From: Limnoperna fortunei
Lineage: Eukaryota; Mollusca; Bivalvia; Mytilida; Modiolidae
Direction: 5' to 3'
DNA: 64,000 nt
Assembly: GCA_944474755.1 (NCBI GenBank)
Contig: OX104112.1
Coordinates: forward strand, 15,712,273 to 15,776,272
Below the pieces are notes generated by a model, which searched no databases, was not told where the DNA came from, and worked only from the letters and a program-made list of their open reading frames with translations. A program made the translations under genes and the position numbers. Within the stretch, counting starts at the first letter, position 1, and the number at the start of each line of letters is the position of its first letter. Below, in pieces: positions 24,525 to 37,759 of the stretch.

Positions 24525-25302
24525 TGATCCGTAAAATTATGGCAGCTATGAATTATTTAGTTCTGATATTAAAGTATTGAGATTTTACATATCGCGCCCA
24601 CAATAGGTAAAGGTTGATTTTGGCTTTTCCAATTTCCGAGATCCTCCCTTGTTACAAAATTATATTTTTTGTATCGTGTAATATTCGTAGAAAAAGGAAG
24701 AAAAATACATTAAAACATACTTACATATTTACCAATATAATTTAACAATTAGAAGAAAGAACCACAAAATTGATTGTTTCGTTATATCAGTCACCGTGTC
24801 TGTGACTGTGTGTTGCTGTTTTTGCGTGAAAAATAAAAACTGCTTAACGCATTTGGTAGAGCTTATACTTATGTTGTAGATCCAAAATGGTGCAAATAGA
24901 TTTTTTCAACAGTTTATCGGCATTTTGAAATCCGGTAGTGTTTTCATTTTGATACAGTATAAAATCGTTTACGGTGGAGATGCGAAAAGTCTCGCGGCTC
25001 GTCCGATTACCACTGAACGTCACGAAAGTAGAAAAACAGTTGTAAACAACGCAAAGTCCATTGAAAACACAACGTAGCAACAGTCTAGGCTTCGTATAAA
25101 AAATAGACGCGTTTTCGTTGAAACATTTTTCTATTGGATTTTCGTAATACAAAGGTACAATATGGAATCATCAAAAAGACAAGCAAACACTGCATGAACA
25201 GACGGGGATATGATTTTTGAAATGGCCAAAAGAACCATATTTTATTGAATGTTTAAATAGAGGTTTGTTTCCAAAGTGGTCGAAGAACGTCATATTAGAA
25301 TA

Positions 25303-25966
25303 ATTACTAATGGAATATGCATTTGTCCATTAAATGCTCATATTTTCATCGTCTGATTTACAACCATCAGGGACATTAAAGCAAACTGTGATGGAATATG
25401 CTTGATGTGTACATTTCTAATTGATTTGATTGTATTAAAACGTGGGAAATATGTGGGAAATATGTGTTATTAAACTAATTCCTTTCTTCTGTGTAGTCTA
25501 AATGTTTGTGAAATTCGTACACTTGATGCTGGCTGAGGGGTTAAAGTAGTTAGTTATATACCATTGATCAACTCTCAGGTTGCGGGTTAGAGTCTCAGAA
25601 TGTGCTCGACTCTAATAAGCACTGATAGGGCTTGTCTGTTTTCCTACCTAAGGTCGGGGACAATTGGTCAAATAAGCTATGTGGCGTAGTGAATTCTATT
25701 AAACATGGTATTTTTGATGACATTTCTATTGCTATCACTTGGTATTAATTATCAATGGTAATGTGTCCATTGGATGTTCACATTTTCCATCGTCTGCTTT
25801 TAAGCCATTGCACCAAATTGAAGCAAACAGTGCTAGAATATGCTTGAAGTGTACCTTTCTAATTTATCTGGTTAAAACATGGAGATTATTTGTTGCAAAT
25901 TGAACTTGCAAATTCCTTTCTTCTGTTTAGTCTAAATGTTTGTGAAATACGTTCACATGATGTTAC
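25303..25966. repeat. Direct duplication of about 220 bp with a SINE between copies
   Basis: Copy 1 (25303-25530) and copy 2 (25748-25966) share GTCCATT, TTCATCGTCTG, GAAGCAAAC-like words, ATATGCTTGA.GTGTAC and TTCCTTTCTTCTGT.TAGTC followed by TAAATGTTTGTGAAAT. A SINE (25530-25671) starts exactly where copy 1 ends. The duplicated unit has no recognisable coding content. Confidence 0.75.
25530..25671 (+). mobile_element. SINE 5' portion (copy 7)
   Basis: TGGCTGAGGGGTTAAAGTAG (A box), GCGGGTTAGAGTCTC (B box), GTGCTCGACTC, then TTTTCCTACCTAAGGTCGGG. The 3' domain is absent, so it was truncated after insertion or by a later deletion. Confidence 0.75.
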
Positions 25967-26452
25967 AACCAACTGGTACCTTCTGATTTTACATTGTTAA
26001 AAGATTAATGTCTTTGACACGGATGGATCTATACCACATAATCATCATTCTCCTAATCGTCTCTACACTATATTTCAGCAGTTTATTTCAAGTTATATAA
26101 TTACTTCATCATGATTTTACAGGGGAGATAACAGACTTTAAGATCAAGCCTGTTGTATGTTTTATTTCGAGTGTTTCTTATTTTCAATTTTAATAAGATA
26201 TAGTTTTGTAATTGAACACATACAAATAAACAGGCATCATAGTTGAATGCTATAATTGGCAGAGGAACCAGATATGTTTTACCTATGTGTTTTATGTTAT
26301 GACACTGTCAATACATGCATACGTATAAGATAAGAAATTGGCGATGCACTAAATCGTCTATTTGTTGTATGATGTTTGACGATGCATATGAGCGGGCATT
26401 TAAAAATTTATCAACTGTTGACGCTGGCAGGTCAACGCCGAGTTTTCGAATA

Positions 26453-26612
26453 TGAGCATTACTACATGCAGGGTGTGCTCGACTGTTCATTACCAAGAAT
26501 TGCAATTTTCCTACCGAAGTTTTAGTTTTTAACCGGATGTTCACCAACCCCCAAAATAGATACAGCTGAAACAAATGCTGGAATTGGCGTTAAACCGCAT
26601 TCAAACAGACAA
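26453..26612 (+). mobile_element. SINE, 5'-truncated (copy 8)
   Basis: GCAGGGTGTGCTCGACTG, TTTTCCTACCGAAG, CCCCCAAAATAGATACAGCT and TTGGCGTTAAACCGCATTC with a CAAACAGACAAA tail. The tRNA-like head is missing. Confidence 0.75.
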
Positions 26613-27069
26613 AGCATTACCTGATCCTCTTACAAATTATTTATAATACATAAACACACGTTCTTCCTGTCAATCAATCTTGCAGAACCATTTTTAGGAT
26701 TTATCGGAACCTTTCAATGCTTTAATATCAAAATCTTTTCATGTGCATTTGATTTTTTAAAATTATTTTATTAGTAGTTCTTTGTTGATCCTTACTTTTT
26801 AATTTGTAAGCTAAGTATTTATGGTATAAGGTCACGATAATATGAACAGTGAATTTTACTCTTTCCGGTGGGAAATGCATGTAGAACAAAAATGAAGAAA
26901 AATGCATGTATATATCGTACACGTTGTTGCTGCATTCATCTGATGGAATGATTAATATTTTATATGCACTAGAATCGCCATAGCAAAACGGTACTCATTT
27001 TCAATATAAAAACTTGGACGCAAAATATATAATTTTATTATTAAAGGACAGGGGGTGTTAAGGGCCTTT

Positions 27070-27190
27070 TTGGCCACGTAAACTTTGAATCGAGCACACC
27101 CTGTCGAAGTCAGACACAAACTTCCAAACTGAATGTTGACACGCCGGTGATCAAGAAAAAACTATCGTTTCAAATTCTCCACTAAGGTCC
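27070..27190 (-). mobile_element. Degraded SINE head, minus strand
   Basis: On the minus strand CTTGATCACCGG, CAGGGTGTGCTCGA and the preceding CCTTAGTGGAGAAT keep the order of the SINE head. The B box is lost. Confidence 0.45.
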
Positions 27191-27474
27191 TTCTGTTGAT
27201 AAAAATGGAATTTCGAATACAAATGTACATGTATATAAATTATAAAAATTTGACATGAATTTAGCGAGAAAAGTTTTTTTAATTCATTTTTGTTGTATAT
27301 GTATCTGTTGCATTATTAGAAAACAATGAAATAGTTAGATTTGTCTTTTAAGCTGACAATTCAACTAGCAACGCGGGTTATACCATATACCTTGCGTTGG
27401 TCGTATGGCCGTAAAAAACAAATAGCTTCATGCCATCGTTGGTTTTAACGTTAATTTTCAGGTAATATTGTTAA

Positions 27475-27605
27475 AACACCTACCTTCGGTATGAAAACTA
27501 GCATGATTGGAGTCGAGTATACCCTGCCCGCAGTGAGGCTCGAAACCTAATTGTAGACAGGCACGTGATTAATGGTAGACTGCTTGACTTAACCACTCGG
27601 CATTC
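27475..27605 (-). mobile_element. SINE head and central domain, minus strand (copy 9)
   Basis: Minus-strand GTGGTTAAGTCAAGCAGTC, GGTTTCGAGCCTCACTG, CAGGGTATACTCGACTCC and CATACCGAAGGTAGG follow the family order. The 3' domain is absent. Confidence 0.7.
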
Positions 27606-27994
27606 GAAACCCACTTTAAATAGATATTTGTTTTTTTCTGATTTCGTTTAATTGTCAACATAGTCGGCTAAAAAAGTTATTGTTGAAGGGGACTCTAACA
27701 TATTTATTTTGTTTTTAAATAGGAGACAAATATGTTTCCAATTCATATAGTTTTTTAATCTACGGCGCACTAGGATGGTTTTCGTGGATTTGCCCAACAC
27801 AGCTGTTCAGCGCATCTTCACCTAGTTGAAGGGTCGGAGTTTTGTCAGTGTATAATGTGGAGAGAATTGCTATAGCGTCTTCTGCAAAAAAAAACATATT
27901 CTGGAGATTTAAAAAGGATACAAATATGTTTCCAGAGCGCACATGACTAGGCAAAAAGTGGCACACACATGAGAAATTCTGGATTCACCATTTT

Positions 27995-28112
27995 AAAAAT
28001 TTTCCAGCCATTATAAATTGACGTCCACTTTTTATGAGGGAAGATGCAGGAGTATCCAGGGAAAATCCCCTACTGTCGATAGGTAAAGTGACAATCCTTG
28101 TCAACATCAGAA
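27995..28112 (-). mobile_element. SINE 3' half, minus strand
   Basis: Minus-strand TTGACAAGGATTGTCACTTT, CCTATCGACAGTAGGGG, GGATACTCCTGCATCTTCC and AAAAAGTGGACGTCA match the central and 3' blocks with substitutions. Confidence 0.6.
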
Positions 28113-28496
28113 AGTTTTAACTTCCCTTAATTTTAACTACATAACAGTTAGTCTCCTTCTAATCTTAATTTGTGTGATAAAGTTAAATATTGCAAACGTA
28201 CTACGGGATATATATCCACTTGTAGACGGATATAATTGAAGTTCATAAGTGGCCATCTCAGGGTTGCTGGCTACATCCAGTAATCTGATAAATGATTTTT
28301 TCTCAGTATACAACACAAATATTGATATTGCTGAAAGTGCCGCTTACATATCATTCAGTTCAATTCAGTCCTCTTTTATCATTTTGGAATATGAACAAGC
28401 CTGTTAATGGCATTAAAACAACAGTTTTACATCATTAATTGTAAGTGTGTGTGTTTTGACGATGTTTGGTAATTGAGGCATAAAATGTGGAGACAC

Positions 28497-28600
28497 GGTT
28501 GCAGAGTACTTAGTTAACTATTGCGTAAACACTAAGTCTTCGAGATCGAACTTTGCAGATGCAGTGTGTGCCGAGATTCAACTTTAATTGACATTAATCT
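28497..28600 (+). mobile_element. Very degraded SINE fragment
   Basis: GTGTGTGCCGAGATTCAACT followed by TTAATTGACATTAATC preserves only the central block; preceding TTAGTTAACTATTG may be the head. Confidence 0.35.
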
Positions 28601-28734
28601 CCCTAAAACGTTCATAATGAAACTCTGTAAACCCTTTTAAAAACATATAGTCGATACCACATGTGTTCTTCGTTAATCCCGTTCTCGTGATAATATAATG
28701 TTCACTGCTGACAAAATCAAAATACTTAGAAAGG

Positions 28735-28900
28735 GCTTTGATGGCATAGTTAGTCAATCAAGCATTGTTGATCATCGGTCTGTCAGGACTAAGGTTGCTA
28801 GTTATATCACGATTTTCGACAGTGTGTACTCGAAAACACACTGAATTTACTACGATTTATTTTTTTTTACTACCAACGGTTTCGGGTTTTAATCACGTAC
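28735..28900 (+). mobile_element. Degraded SINE fragment
   Basis: TTGTTGATCATCGGTCTGTC, GACTAAGGTTGCTAG and CAGTGTGTACTCGA keep the head-to-centre order; CTACCAACGGTTTCGGG may be the decayed CTACCGAAGGTCGGG block. Confidence 0.5.
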
Positions 28901-28999
28901 TCCTATCCAATGTACATTTTTTAGTTTTGCAGAAGCAAGAACGCCTTTAAGAAGTTGTACAATGCAAACAGTAGAATAGTTTAGGTCGATATTCGTCTT

Positions 29000-31400
29000 C
29001 CGAGGGAAAAAGCGGTAAACTTATACAAAGTAATACATGTAACAAATTTGTTGTGTGCTACATGTTTGTAGCAATGTTTAAAAGATGTTTAATTAGGGGA
29101 AGCCGTTCCATTGGCCGAGTGCAAGAAGACGTATCACCCTTAGAGATGTCAAATTTAACAAAGTGTTGAAATATCGATAGTTAACCATAACCTTCTAAAT
29201 TAGCTCAATAAATGCATCACGTGCGACAAATGCATATTTTATATAACTCTAACGATATTAAAAATTTGCTTGAATGTTTGCTAATTTCTATCGATCATTA
29301 TTTCAACTACAATCAGGAAAAAAGCATGTTTGTCATCCAGAACAAAATACTAACTGGTACTGGAAACATCTAAAGTACATGTAACGGGTTAGGCGGGAAT
29401 TTAACCTATTGTAGCGGCTACAATGAACATACTCTTTTCAAAATCTACAAGAGAGGATCTACGTCTGAAATAATATAAAGGCATGCTAAGTGTACTATGC
29501 ATGAACTGCACCTATGTGACCACAATATGTAAATAATCCGTGTATAAAAATTATAGCTTAAACTTGTAATGTAAACATTTATAATAACATTTAACTTCAG
29601 TGACTCCAGCTTAAAGACAAATATAAAAATAATAAAAAAGAACAATCTTACAATTGGTGTCATTGCAACATTGAAAAGCAATCTGACTGATTATTCTAAA
29701 AAGACAAGAAAAAATAGAGTATATATAAGATAAAAATATAATTACCTTTTATGCTGTGGAACACAGAAATATTCCAAAATATCTTAAACTTCCAAAATAA
29801 AATTATGCGGAATGCTCCACCAAATAACAAGTTGAAAAACACATCTACTTGTTAACAAAGTGAGTGAAAAGTGAAAAATTCAACATAATTTCCTTTCAAC
29901 ACAAAGTGTCAATCGAGTACTCACATGAAATAACAGGGACCGTGATGACAGAGTGGTAAGGTAGTTTGTCATTAATTTAATATTATATCAGAACCAACCT
30001 AAGCGATACTAAGCTTATATACCAATACAATATATCACTACTGACAACGTGATAAAGGTTGGCGCCGAACATTCGTGAACCAGTCGTATGTGGCGCGCTG
30101 CCAACAATGAATCACTTTTTCATAGCATTCAGTTTCTTGTTCTCCAGTTAAGCATTTTGCATAATCATGGACAATCCGGTAAATAGCAGCCGATGACAAG
30201 AAACTCTATGTTCTATTTTTACATCCCTGTAATGTCTGTGACATGTGTCGTCGATTCATCGAGTCTATACGGAGACGGTATGTGCTGTGTTACATGCTAA
30301 CGGTTGGAGGAACAGATATTAACTTTGTAGTGACATCATATAAGCACTACGTAATATATTGATTGTGATCATTTTAATGAATTTTAAAGTCTTGACCTAG
30401 TTTGCCAAATATCATAGTAATTTTATGTATGCAAAATTTTGTTGAAAATTTGCAGTATTCTTTTTTCATCCGTTGCGTTTCTTTGTTGGATAGTACATTT
30501 ATAGCTCACAGATTTATCGGATTGTCTTATTTAATTTGTTGATTTCAATCACTGATATAATTGGTAATTTATGTGATGTGTGCATTATATTTGATTCATC
30601 GCTGTGAGCAACAAGAAAAAGTCATGTTTGAAAACCTCAACATTCGCTTTAAAATTTCGATTTCAGTCTAAAAAATGTCTTTTCTTAAATGAGTCAATAA
30701 ATCGCTTAAAAACGCAGACAAATACACGTGACCACCCTCTCCCCCTTCCACATAAATTTCTATTGTCGTGATGTTCGTTTCAGCCATCGTCAATGAATGA
30801 CAGGTGAAATCGTGAATTGCAGGTTGTATACTTTACACGTACATGTACTTTAAACATAGTCGATTTTTTGTTGCAACTTTGAACGATTTGTCATCTAGGA
30901 TCACGGTTAAAATCGCAAATGATCTGTCCCTCTTCTAGTTTCGAGCAGCTGTTATGTTATGTGCACAAAGATGTCCACCAATAACTAACTTTAAATATCG
31001 AACAGATAGATATAATTTGAATGTTTTTATCTATCGGGAGCATCGTTCAAATTGTACCGATGAACATTAACTTCTACCATGTCTACCTGCTTCTAACTTT
31101 TTCCAAGTTTATTATGGTCTATTTATATCAAAGGAAATAGTAGGAGAACAATATAAATGCGTTGTTTTATTTGCCTCCTTCTTCATTTTCATCACGTCAG
31201 CCAATAGCTAAGCTATAGCAGAAGTAGAGCGTTAATTTACGTAGAAACAACGATCCGGTTTCATGCAAAGGGTTATATGTATGTGACCTTTTTGTTAACC
31301 AATAATAAGACCAATACTATCATCAAATCAACATGGGTATCTCCAGAAAACGTTAAAAAAGGAGCTTAATTATTGAAGATAGCAATATTCATCCGTAGCA
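29000..31400. other. Gene-free interval with one SINE head
   Basis: Apart from a SINE-head scrap at 29936-29995 (TGATGACAGAGTGGTAAGGT), I see no gene, exon or repeat that I can name in this span. Confidence 0.45.
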
Positions 31401-31419
31401 TCGATTCTTTTCATTGTAT

Positions 31420-31592
31420 AACACTGAGTTTGAGATCGACTTAGGGGAGTGTGCGCTCAAAAAAATCCTAAATTGACTAGACTTGTCCTTTGTAACGTTT
31501 GGGGATTCTCACGATGCTCCGGCATTCTTCTAGAATAAAAACTCGACGTATTTATATGGCTGAATAATTGCTGGAAGAGGCGTAAAATTGAT
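31420..31592 (+). mobile_element. SINE, diverged (copy 11)
   Basis: CACTGAGTTTGAGATCGAC, GTGTGCGCTCA, AAATTGACTAGACTTGTCC, GGGGATTCTCACGATGCTCC, AATAAAAACTCGACG and TGAATAATTGCTGGAAGAGG followed by CGTAAA. All blocks are present in order but diverged; the A-box region is missing. Confidence 0.7.
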
Positions 31593-31939
31593 CATTTACT
31601 ACTACAGTTGTCTACATAATACATGTAATTAAAAATATTATCAGTTGTCAGAACAACACTAAATCTGACAAATAAAGAAAAAACATCATTATGAAGGAAA
31701 TGTACAGATTCCAACGAATCAGTAGCAAAATATAGGGTGTGATGCTTTAAACGGGTTGCTATATGATGTACTAAGTCAAGAAACCATTTATTAAGTGTCA
31801 TATTTACTTCATTGCTTGATTGCACGCAGCAATTTTTCGAACTTACGTCATAGTTTAGCTCACTAAATGTGCCGTTACCAATTTCGGTAACAGTGAACCA
31901 AATAAGAACTAAAGGAGAAATGTTGGTACATGATAGGGT

Positions 31940-32290
31940 GCTAACAGGTTAGTTGTACAATCTAGTAACCTGCTAGTTGGGCTATCTGGTAATCTGCTAG
32001 TGGTAAAATCTGGTAACCTGCTAGTGGTAAAATATGGTAACGTTAGTGGTTTGATCTGTGAACTTACTATTAATTAAATATAGAAACCTGCTAGTTGTAT
32101 GATCTGGTAACATGCTAGTTGTACAATCTGGTAACCTGCTAGTGTTCAATCTGGTAACATGCTAGTGGTACAATCTGGTAACCTGCTATTCTAACAAACC
32201 TGGTAGCCATCTAGCGGCACATTCTGTAACGTGCCCGTGGTCCAATCAGGTAACCTGCTAGTGGACCTGCCTGTGGTGCAATCTGGTAAC
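31940..32290. repeat. Minisatellite, unit about 26 bp
   Basis: Some 13 diverged units of the form GGTAACCTGCTAGTGGTACA followed by ATCT run head to tail. Unit length varies by a few bases and a decayed unit lies in the middle (about 32060-32090). Non-coding. Confidence 0.9.
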
Positions 32291-32999
32291 GCACTTAATG
32301 CGTTACTGCATCAATAAAAGTTATTTCATTTAATAAAAGAACGTTGCAATTTATAGAACAAATTACATGTATGTTCAATATTTAAAGCTACAAATTGCTA
32401 TACTAGTTCAGGTGAATTTTGGGATGTAAGTTGATCAACAAGAAAATTCCACGACAAATGTAAAATTTTAAACCGCAGTGGGTAGACATGTGATCACATA
32501 ACAAGGGGTGAATGCACAAAGTAGATACAAATTATCGATGTTTGCATTTAATATTTAATAATGCATTTTAATTTGTAAATTTATTGTAAAAAATAATGAA
32601 CGTAGCAAAATAGGATTCACATGCTGGACAAGGCTGTAGCCATTTGGGGTGGGGGGGGGCCGTGGTTGCACTAATTGCACGTGCCCACATTTGGCCAACA
32701 GAAAAAAAGGTATAAGATTCCACATGTACGTAGTGTACAAGACGACAGTCTAGCGGCCGTGGGCTACGTCCTCTGCACCCTTCTCAGGGCACTGCTGGGG
32801 ACTTAAGCGTTTCCAAGACCTCTTACCGTAAGGAAGTACCGCCCATGTACTTAGCAATTAAACCAATATGTTGTTACGGATGTAATTATTTACACTACTG
32901 GGGTTTAAAGGGAAGGTAATCATTTAATATTGATTGCATGCATGACAACACTAGCATGCGCATTAAAATCTCACTGCGTGCTCGACTCCAACCGAAATG

Positions 33000-33095
33000 A
33001 GGGGTGGACAGGGAAGTGGGAGACATGGAGAGAGGAGGAGAGAAACAGAAGACAAGGGGAGAGAGAAAGGATAAGGTAAGAAAAAGAGTGAGACA
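33000..33095. repeat. Purine-rich (GA) low-complexity tract
   Basis: Nearly pure A/G for about 90 bases (GGAGAGAGGAGGAGAGAAAC and similar). Just 5' are decayed SINE words (GTGCTCGACTCCAACC at about 32977-32992), so it may have grown at the end of a SINE fragment. Confidence 0.7.
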
Positions 33096-33705
33096 GAACT
33101 GGTACACATATTCCCTTTAATTTGTATCTGAAAATCATTTCCTAAGTGCCAATTCGTTGATTTAATTGAAAGAGACTAAAATTATTTACATTCAACTCCA
33201 GTAAAGAGTTAAATTGGATCCAAAATTATAATATTTTTTACTATGCTACTATGCAGTAAGTTTTTTAGGCATATTTCTCTCCTCTCCACAGTTTGTCATC
33301 ACTTATTCACTTAGTGTTCGTCATCTCTGTCGTCTGTCTTTTGATAACTCATCAATTTTCTCCTCTGACACAACTTCGCCAATCCAATTCAATTTTTTTT
33401 AAACTCTGTCACAATCAATCTGATTAAAATTAAATCTTTCTCTTGCTCCCCCTCCCCTTTTTTGCTATGTCGCTGTCTTCCTATATTGGGCGAGATGTCT
33501 TATATTTGTTTTGGGAGAAGAAGATTGAAACGAGAAAAAATTACAGACAACGAATACGGACGTTCAGTTAAGACAATGCAAAGAAAGCTAAAATGAATAG
33601 CTAATATCAGTCAAGTTTCTGAACTATTTTTATGAAAATGTACTTTATAAGTACAAAAGTTAATAAGGCCAACATATGTTTTAGCCAATATCTCAAAAAA
33701 TAATT

Positions 33706-33812
33706 AAGGATTGTTTTCAATTGCTGGTTAGAAGCGAAGCAGTTTATGTACAGCGCACCCAAAGTCGTCTATATCTAATAATCTAACAAACAATTGAAAA
33801 CAATTTTTATAT
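33706..33812. repeat. Short inverted-repeat element (MITE-like), copy b
   Basis: Termini GGATTGTTTTCAATTG and CAATTGAAAACAATTTTT are inverted repeats; CTATATCTAATAATCT in the middle and AATAATATTTGCAATTC in the flank match the copy at 12512-12618. Confidence 0.7.
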
Positions 33813-33819
33813 TTTAAAT

Positions 33820-35320
33820 TCAGTATTATGAAAAGAAATAACAAAAACAATATTTAACAACTATTCAAATAATATTTGCAATTCACAATTTCTAGTGTAT
33901 TTGTTTGTTTTTGTTTGCGGAAATAGCTATAGACAAACCCCGTTAACTTAAACTGATCAGCGCATTAAGGCTCCAAAAATTTTAGAAGTTTTGTGATGAC
34001 GCCCTGTAAGTGTTATTACCATTAAATTACGATTTTTTTTAAATTTTATAATTTATCATCATATAAATGCCTACAAATAACTCGCTTTATCCAAGATTGT
34101 CAAAATTACTCATTTTTGACGTTACAGCAGCAAATAATCGATTTTCCTTCCATTAATAAGCACAAATTTTTCTGACGCGAAGTAAGTAATTTCTATCTGT
34201 AATATTGTTTTGATTATTTTTCAGGTGAAAAACAGTATGTTTTGTATTGCAAAATGTAATAATTTTGTTCTTTGCATTTGAATAAAAATATAATTCTGTT
34301 CATATATTTTTACGCGATCAAGCTGGCTATTTGAACGATCATATTATCATAAATGCTTGCATCTGAATTGTTAATTATATAATTAACGCATTGTAAGTAT
34401 GACCAACAATAATGAACTTCTTGCTACTGTTTTTAATGTTGTATTAAACAATTTTCGTGATGTAAACAGTTAATATCCCATGGCTGCCTTTGCTGCTGCA
34501 GCTGATCTATTGAGAATGTCTGCGGAAATTGGTAATTCAAGATGTTAGCTTTTTCTTTCGTATTTTTCGTCAATTTATCACTTTTTTCTGAGTGCTGTCT
34601 CGCCTGTTTTGAGCAATCAGCTTATTTAACATGTTTCATTGTTATCAAGATCCATGCACTGTTACATTTAATTAATCTTGTGATCATTATTACAAATTGA
34701 TTAAGATTACAAAAAGGGTCATTCCATTGTGTTTTAGAAATATTACTTAACATATAACGTAAACAAAAGCAGCCAAATGCGGAAGAATCCATTACATGTA
34801 TGCTTACAATAATAATTATAGTTTATTAAAGGAGGCGCAGATGACTGTAATTGGAACCTGATGAAGATTTCCGATTAAATTTAAAGAATTTCTCATTCCA
34901 CAGTGAGCACATAAGGTGTGAGCAGGCGACAAACAAAATCAGGTCGAAAATTGTTGTTAGTTTCGTATCGTATCAGCCGAAATGCAGTGTGAATGACAGT
35001 TTTATCTTCTGCCTACTACGGCCGAGGCCAGGTTCTCCTTATTATGACCTGAAAACTTCCAACGAGAGGGCATCCCATATCCGCTACCTGGGGACGCGCT
35101 AGGCACCTGAGGGTAACGAGAAAGTGGGAACCTTTCGAGTACAGACCCAGCACCCAGCACAAAAACATAAAATTGAAATAATTAACATGTTATAGAGGTT
35201 TTATTATCAAAATTCAAAACCATATGATATGTCGCTAAAATATTCTACATTTTCCGAACTAAAACCCCTTTGAAGTTGCAATTCTGTCAATATGCATACA
35301 CTGTTAAGAGTCATATTTAA
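33820..35320. other. Gene-free interval
   Basis: No supported gene. A 17-codon frame at about 34482-34532 (ATGGCTGCC... followed by GGTAATT, a weak donor) and an 83-codon frame at 34851-35102 could be imagined as exons, but neither has a family match or paired splice sites. Confidence 0.4.
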
Positions 35321-35527
35321 GATCATAAAACGGAGAACAAAAAAAAATCCAAAATACTTTGGAAATAAGTAAAACTACATATCAGACTACATGTAGATGC
35401 GCTCACAACCCGCATAATGGAAACATAACAAGCCAAACCCGGATAACATACAAGACATAATCTGGATGACGTGCAAATACGGTAAACCATGGATTAAACA
35501 AAGAACGGACAGAAACAATTTAAACTA

Positions 35528-37303
35528 GGGACATAAAACTATAAATCAACGGGACTGGAATCGAACGATATCGTTAACCTGGTCTCTTGATGCAATATTT
35601 TTCATTTACGCAAGCTGCACTTTCAAATACAACCGAAGACCGCTTATGGTAAAGGTATAACAGTAGTAAATGTATACAAGTACCAGATTGTGTACCCTAC
35701 TTTAAATACAGAACTGAATACTACGTTGTGTTCTGATTTGGTAAATAGTTGTCTGTAAGCCCCTGCATAAATTAAGTTCTAAAAGTGGTAAAATTTTTCT
35801 CAGATTTTGAAAGATAAAATTTTTGTAATTTTTAAAACAATATAGTATTTTTATAATAACTGCATTAGAAATTGCATGTAAAAGTGGGACCGTTTCAAAA
35901 TGTTCTGAATAGCGCTGAAAGGACTTGGTCACGGATATATAAAATATTTTGTAAAATATTGAATGAAAATGCATTAATTTCCTAGTCAAGGTAAATGCTG
36001 AGGAATATTAGAAAGGTATGCAAATCACAGAAATCCCAGTATTTTCTGATCTACCTATAGAGGATATCATCGTCAGAGTACCAGAATAAAGATATCGTAT
36101 ACAGGTATAACAGTAGTAAATGTGTACCAGTAACAGGTTACCAGATTGTGTACCCTACATTAAGTACAGAACTGAATACTAGGTTGTGTTCTGATTTAGT
36201 AAATAATGGTTAGATGTGTACAATTTTTTGTGTAAGCACCTGCATAAATTAAGAAATTGCATGTGTAAAAGTGGTAGCGTCTCAAAATGTACTTACTATC
36301 GAAAAAAGGAATTGGTCACGGATATACAGGGCATATATTTTTTTTAAATTTGAATGAAAGTTTATTAATTCCCTAGTCTATGTAAATGCTGATGAATGTT
36401 AGAAATGTATGCAAATAACAGATATGCTAGTATTTTCGACTTTATCCAAAACATTTACTACTGTTCTACCTACATTCTTTATCGTCCAATACTCTAATTA
36501 GCGAACAAGTGTCGACACAGCTTTCGTAAGACGACAATCCTCAATAACGCTGTCTTTTCGAGACTCGTAACTAGCACTACGTTTATACTTTGATGCATTT
36601 AATAAAAATAATAAATAATAAATAAATAAATAAATAAATAAACAAACAAAGTGTTCGAAAATGGGTCACACAAATATCATTGTTCATCGTGTTCTTCATT
36701 ATGGCCTACTTCATGCTATTCTTTCAGAATATGTCAGAAAAAGACAGTTTGCTTGCATAATAAAGGCGTAGATCGCCATATTTAAAGGAACCGTTTAAAA
36801 ATTTGCGCCTACTTCACGAAAGTCTGCTAATATTTCCTGGTACCTCATAGGAAAGTATCTGCGAGATTTGAAACAAAAATAATTTATGCCGAAAGGCAAC
36901 AAAATACGAGTTTAGTCTATAAATTTAAAATTTTTAACTTTGCATAACTAGAATATACGCCAGCAAAATATACAGTTCGTCAAAATGACACACAATAATG
37001 GCGAAAGTTAAAACTGTTCGTGATTCTCGCTGATTTTAGTCTTTTTTAAATGATCAAATATTGACACGATAATACAATAAGTAAATAAAGCTAAAGATTA
37101 TAAAAAAAATTAAACCCTACTTACCGTCACGGGATAATTGCATGAATTTTAACTGAATTATACGTATCGTATAGTTATACGTTCTAGCTACTGTCACTTC
37201 TGTGTTCTCGTTTCAATTCATTCCGGTTTCCAGACTGAGGAGGAAATTGTACCTATTTAACTGGACTTAGCGAGTGTCCAATCCCGTTAGTTATACTTGT
37301 CCC
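35528..37303 (+). mobile_element. Repeat X, copy A: candidate terminal-inverted-repeat element
   Basis: The left end reads GGGACATAAAACTATAAATC then AACGGGACTGGAATC. The right end, read inward, is GGGACAAGTATAACTAACGG then GATTGGACAC; the two share TATAA, AACGGGA.TGGA in the same spacing. Inside are CGAACAAGTGTCGACAC (about 36503), TTTTCGAGACTCG, GATGCATTTAATAA, and at 36685-36850 a decayed reading frame (NKGVD, EPFKNLR) found better kept in the other copies. No transposase domain is recognised. Copy A is longer than copy C because about 900 bases of repeated DNA sit between GATATCG words (35571, 36091). Confidence 0.55.
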
Positions 37304-37759
37304 AGCTATGGATTAAACAATCTCACAATCCTTAGGACAGACAAATAACACATCAAACCGTGGTTTAAACAATGCCTCGAAATCAGAAGGATGGACGAAT
37401 AAGTAATTCAACTGCGAAAATAATCAACTAAAGTAAAAAATAAAAAAAGGCAACAAAAACCAGGAGTCTAAGAAGGAGCTCGTGAAGGATAGGCGTTTCC
37501 GTCATAATGAATGACGAATTTTCGTTGTATGATAGTCATATATAGGGGTACGTCAATTTTTGAACATGTATATACAGATATTGAACTTCAATGAACTTTA
37601 CACTTCCATGTTAAAAAAGTATTTTCTATAGATTATAAAACGTGTCGTCTAGTAAAATGTTTTACCAGATAAATATTGCCCAATTTCTTATATACATTAA
37701 TTTACAAAAAAACTGATAATTATTATTCAGAGATCAAATGCGATATTTCCTATTTAATG

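Noticed and set aside
24844..25152. 102-codon minus-strand frame (reading ETFRISTVNDFILYQNENTT)
   Set aside because: It begins at a stop-bounded TTG with no ATG and no splice acceptor upstream, has no AATAAA nearby, and matches no family I know. Composition is slightly coding-like, so it is left open but not annotated as a gene.
34482..34535. Possible first exon, ATGGCTGCC... 17 codons followed by GGTAATT
   Set aside because: The donor is weak, there is no partner exon in phase downstream, and the Ala run can arise from a GCT repeat.
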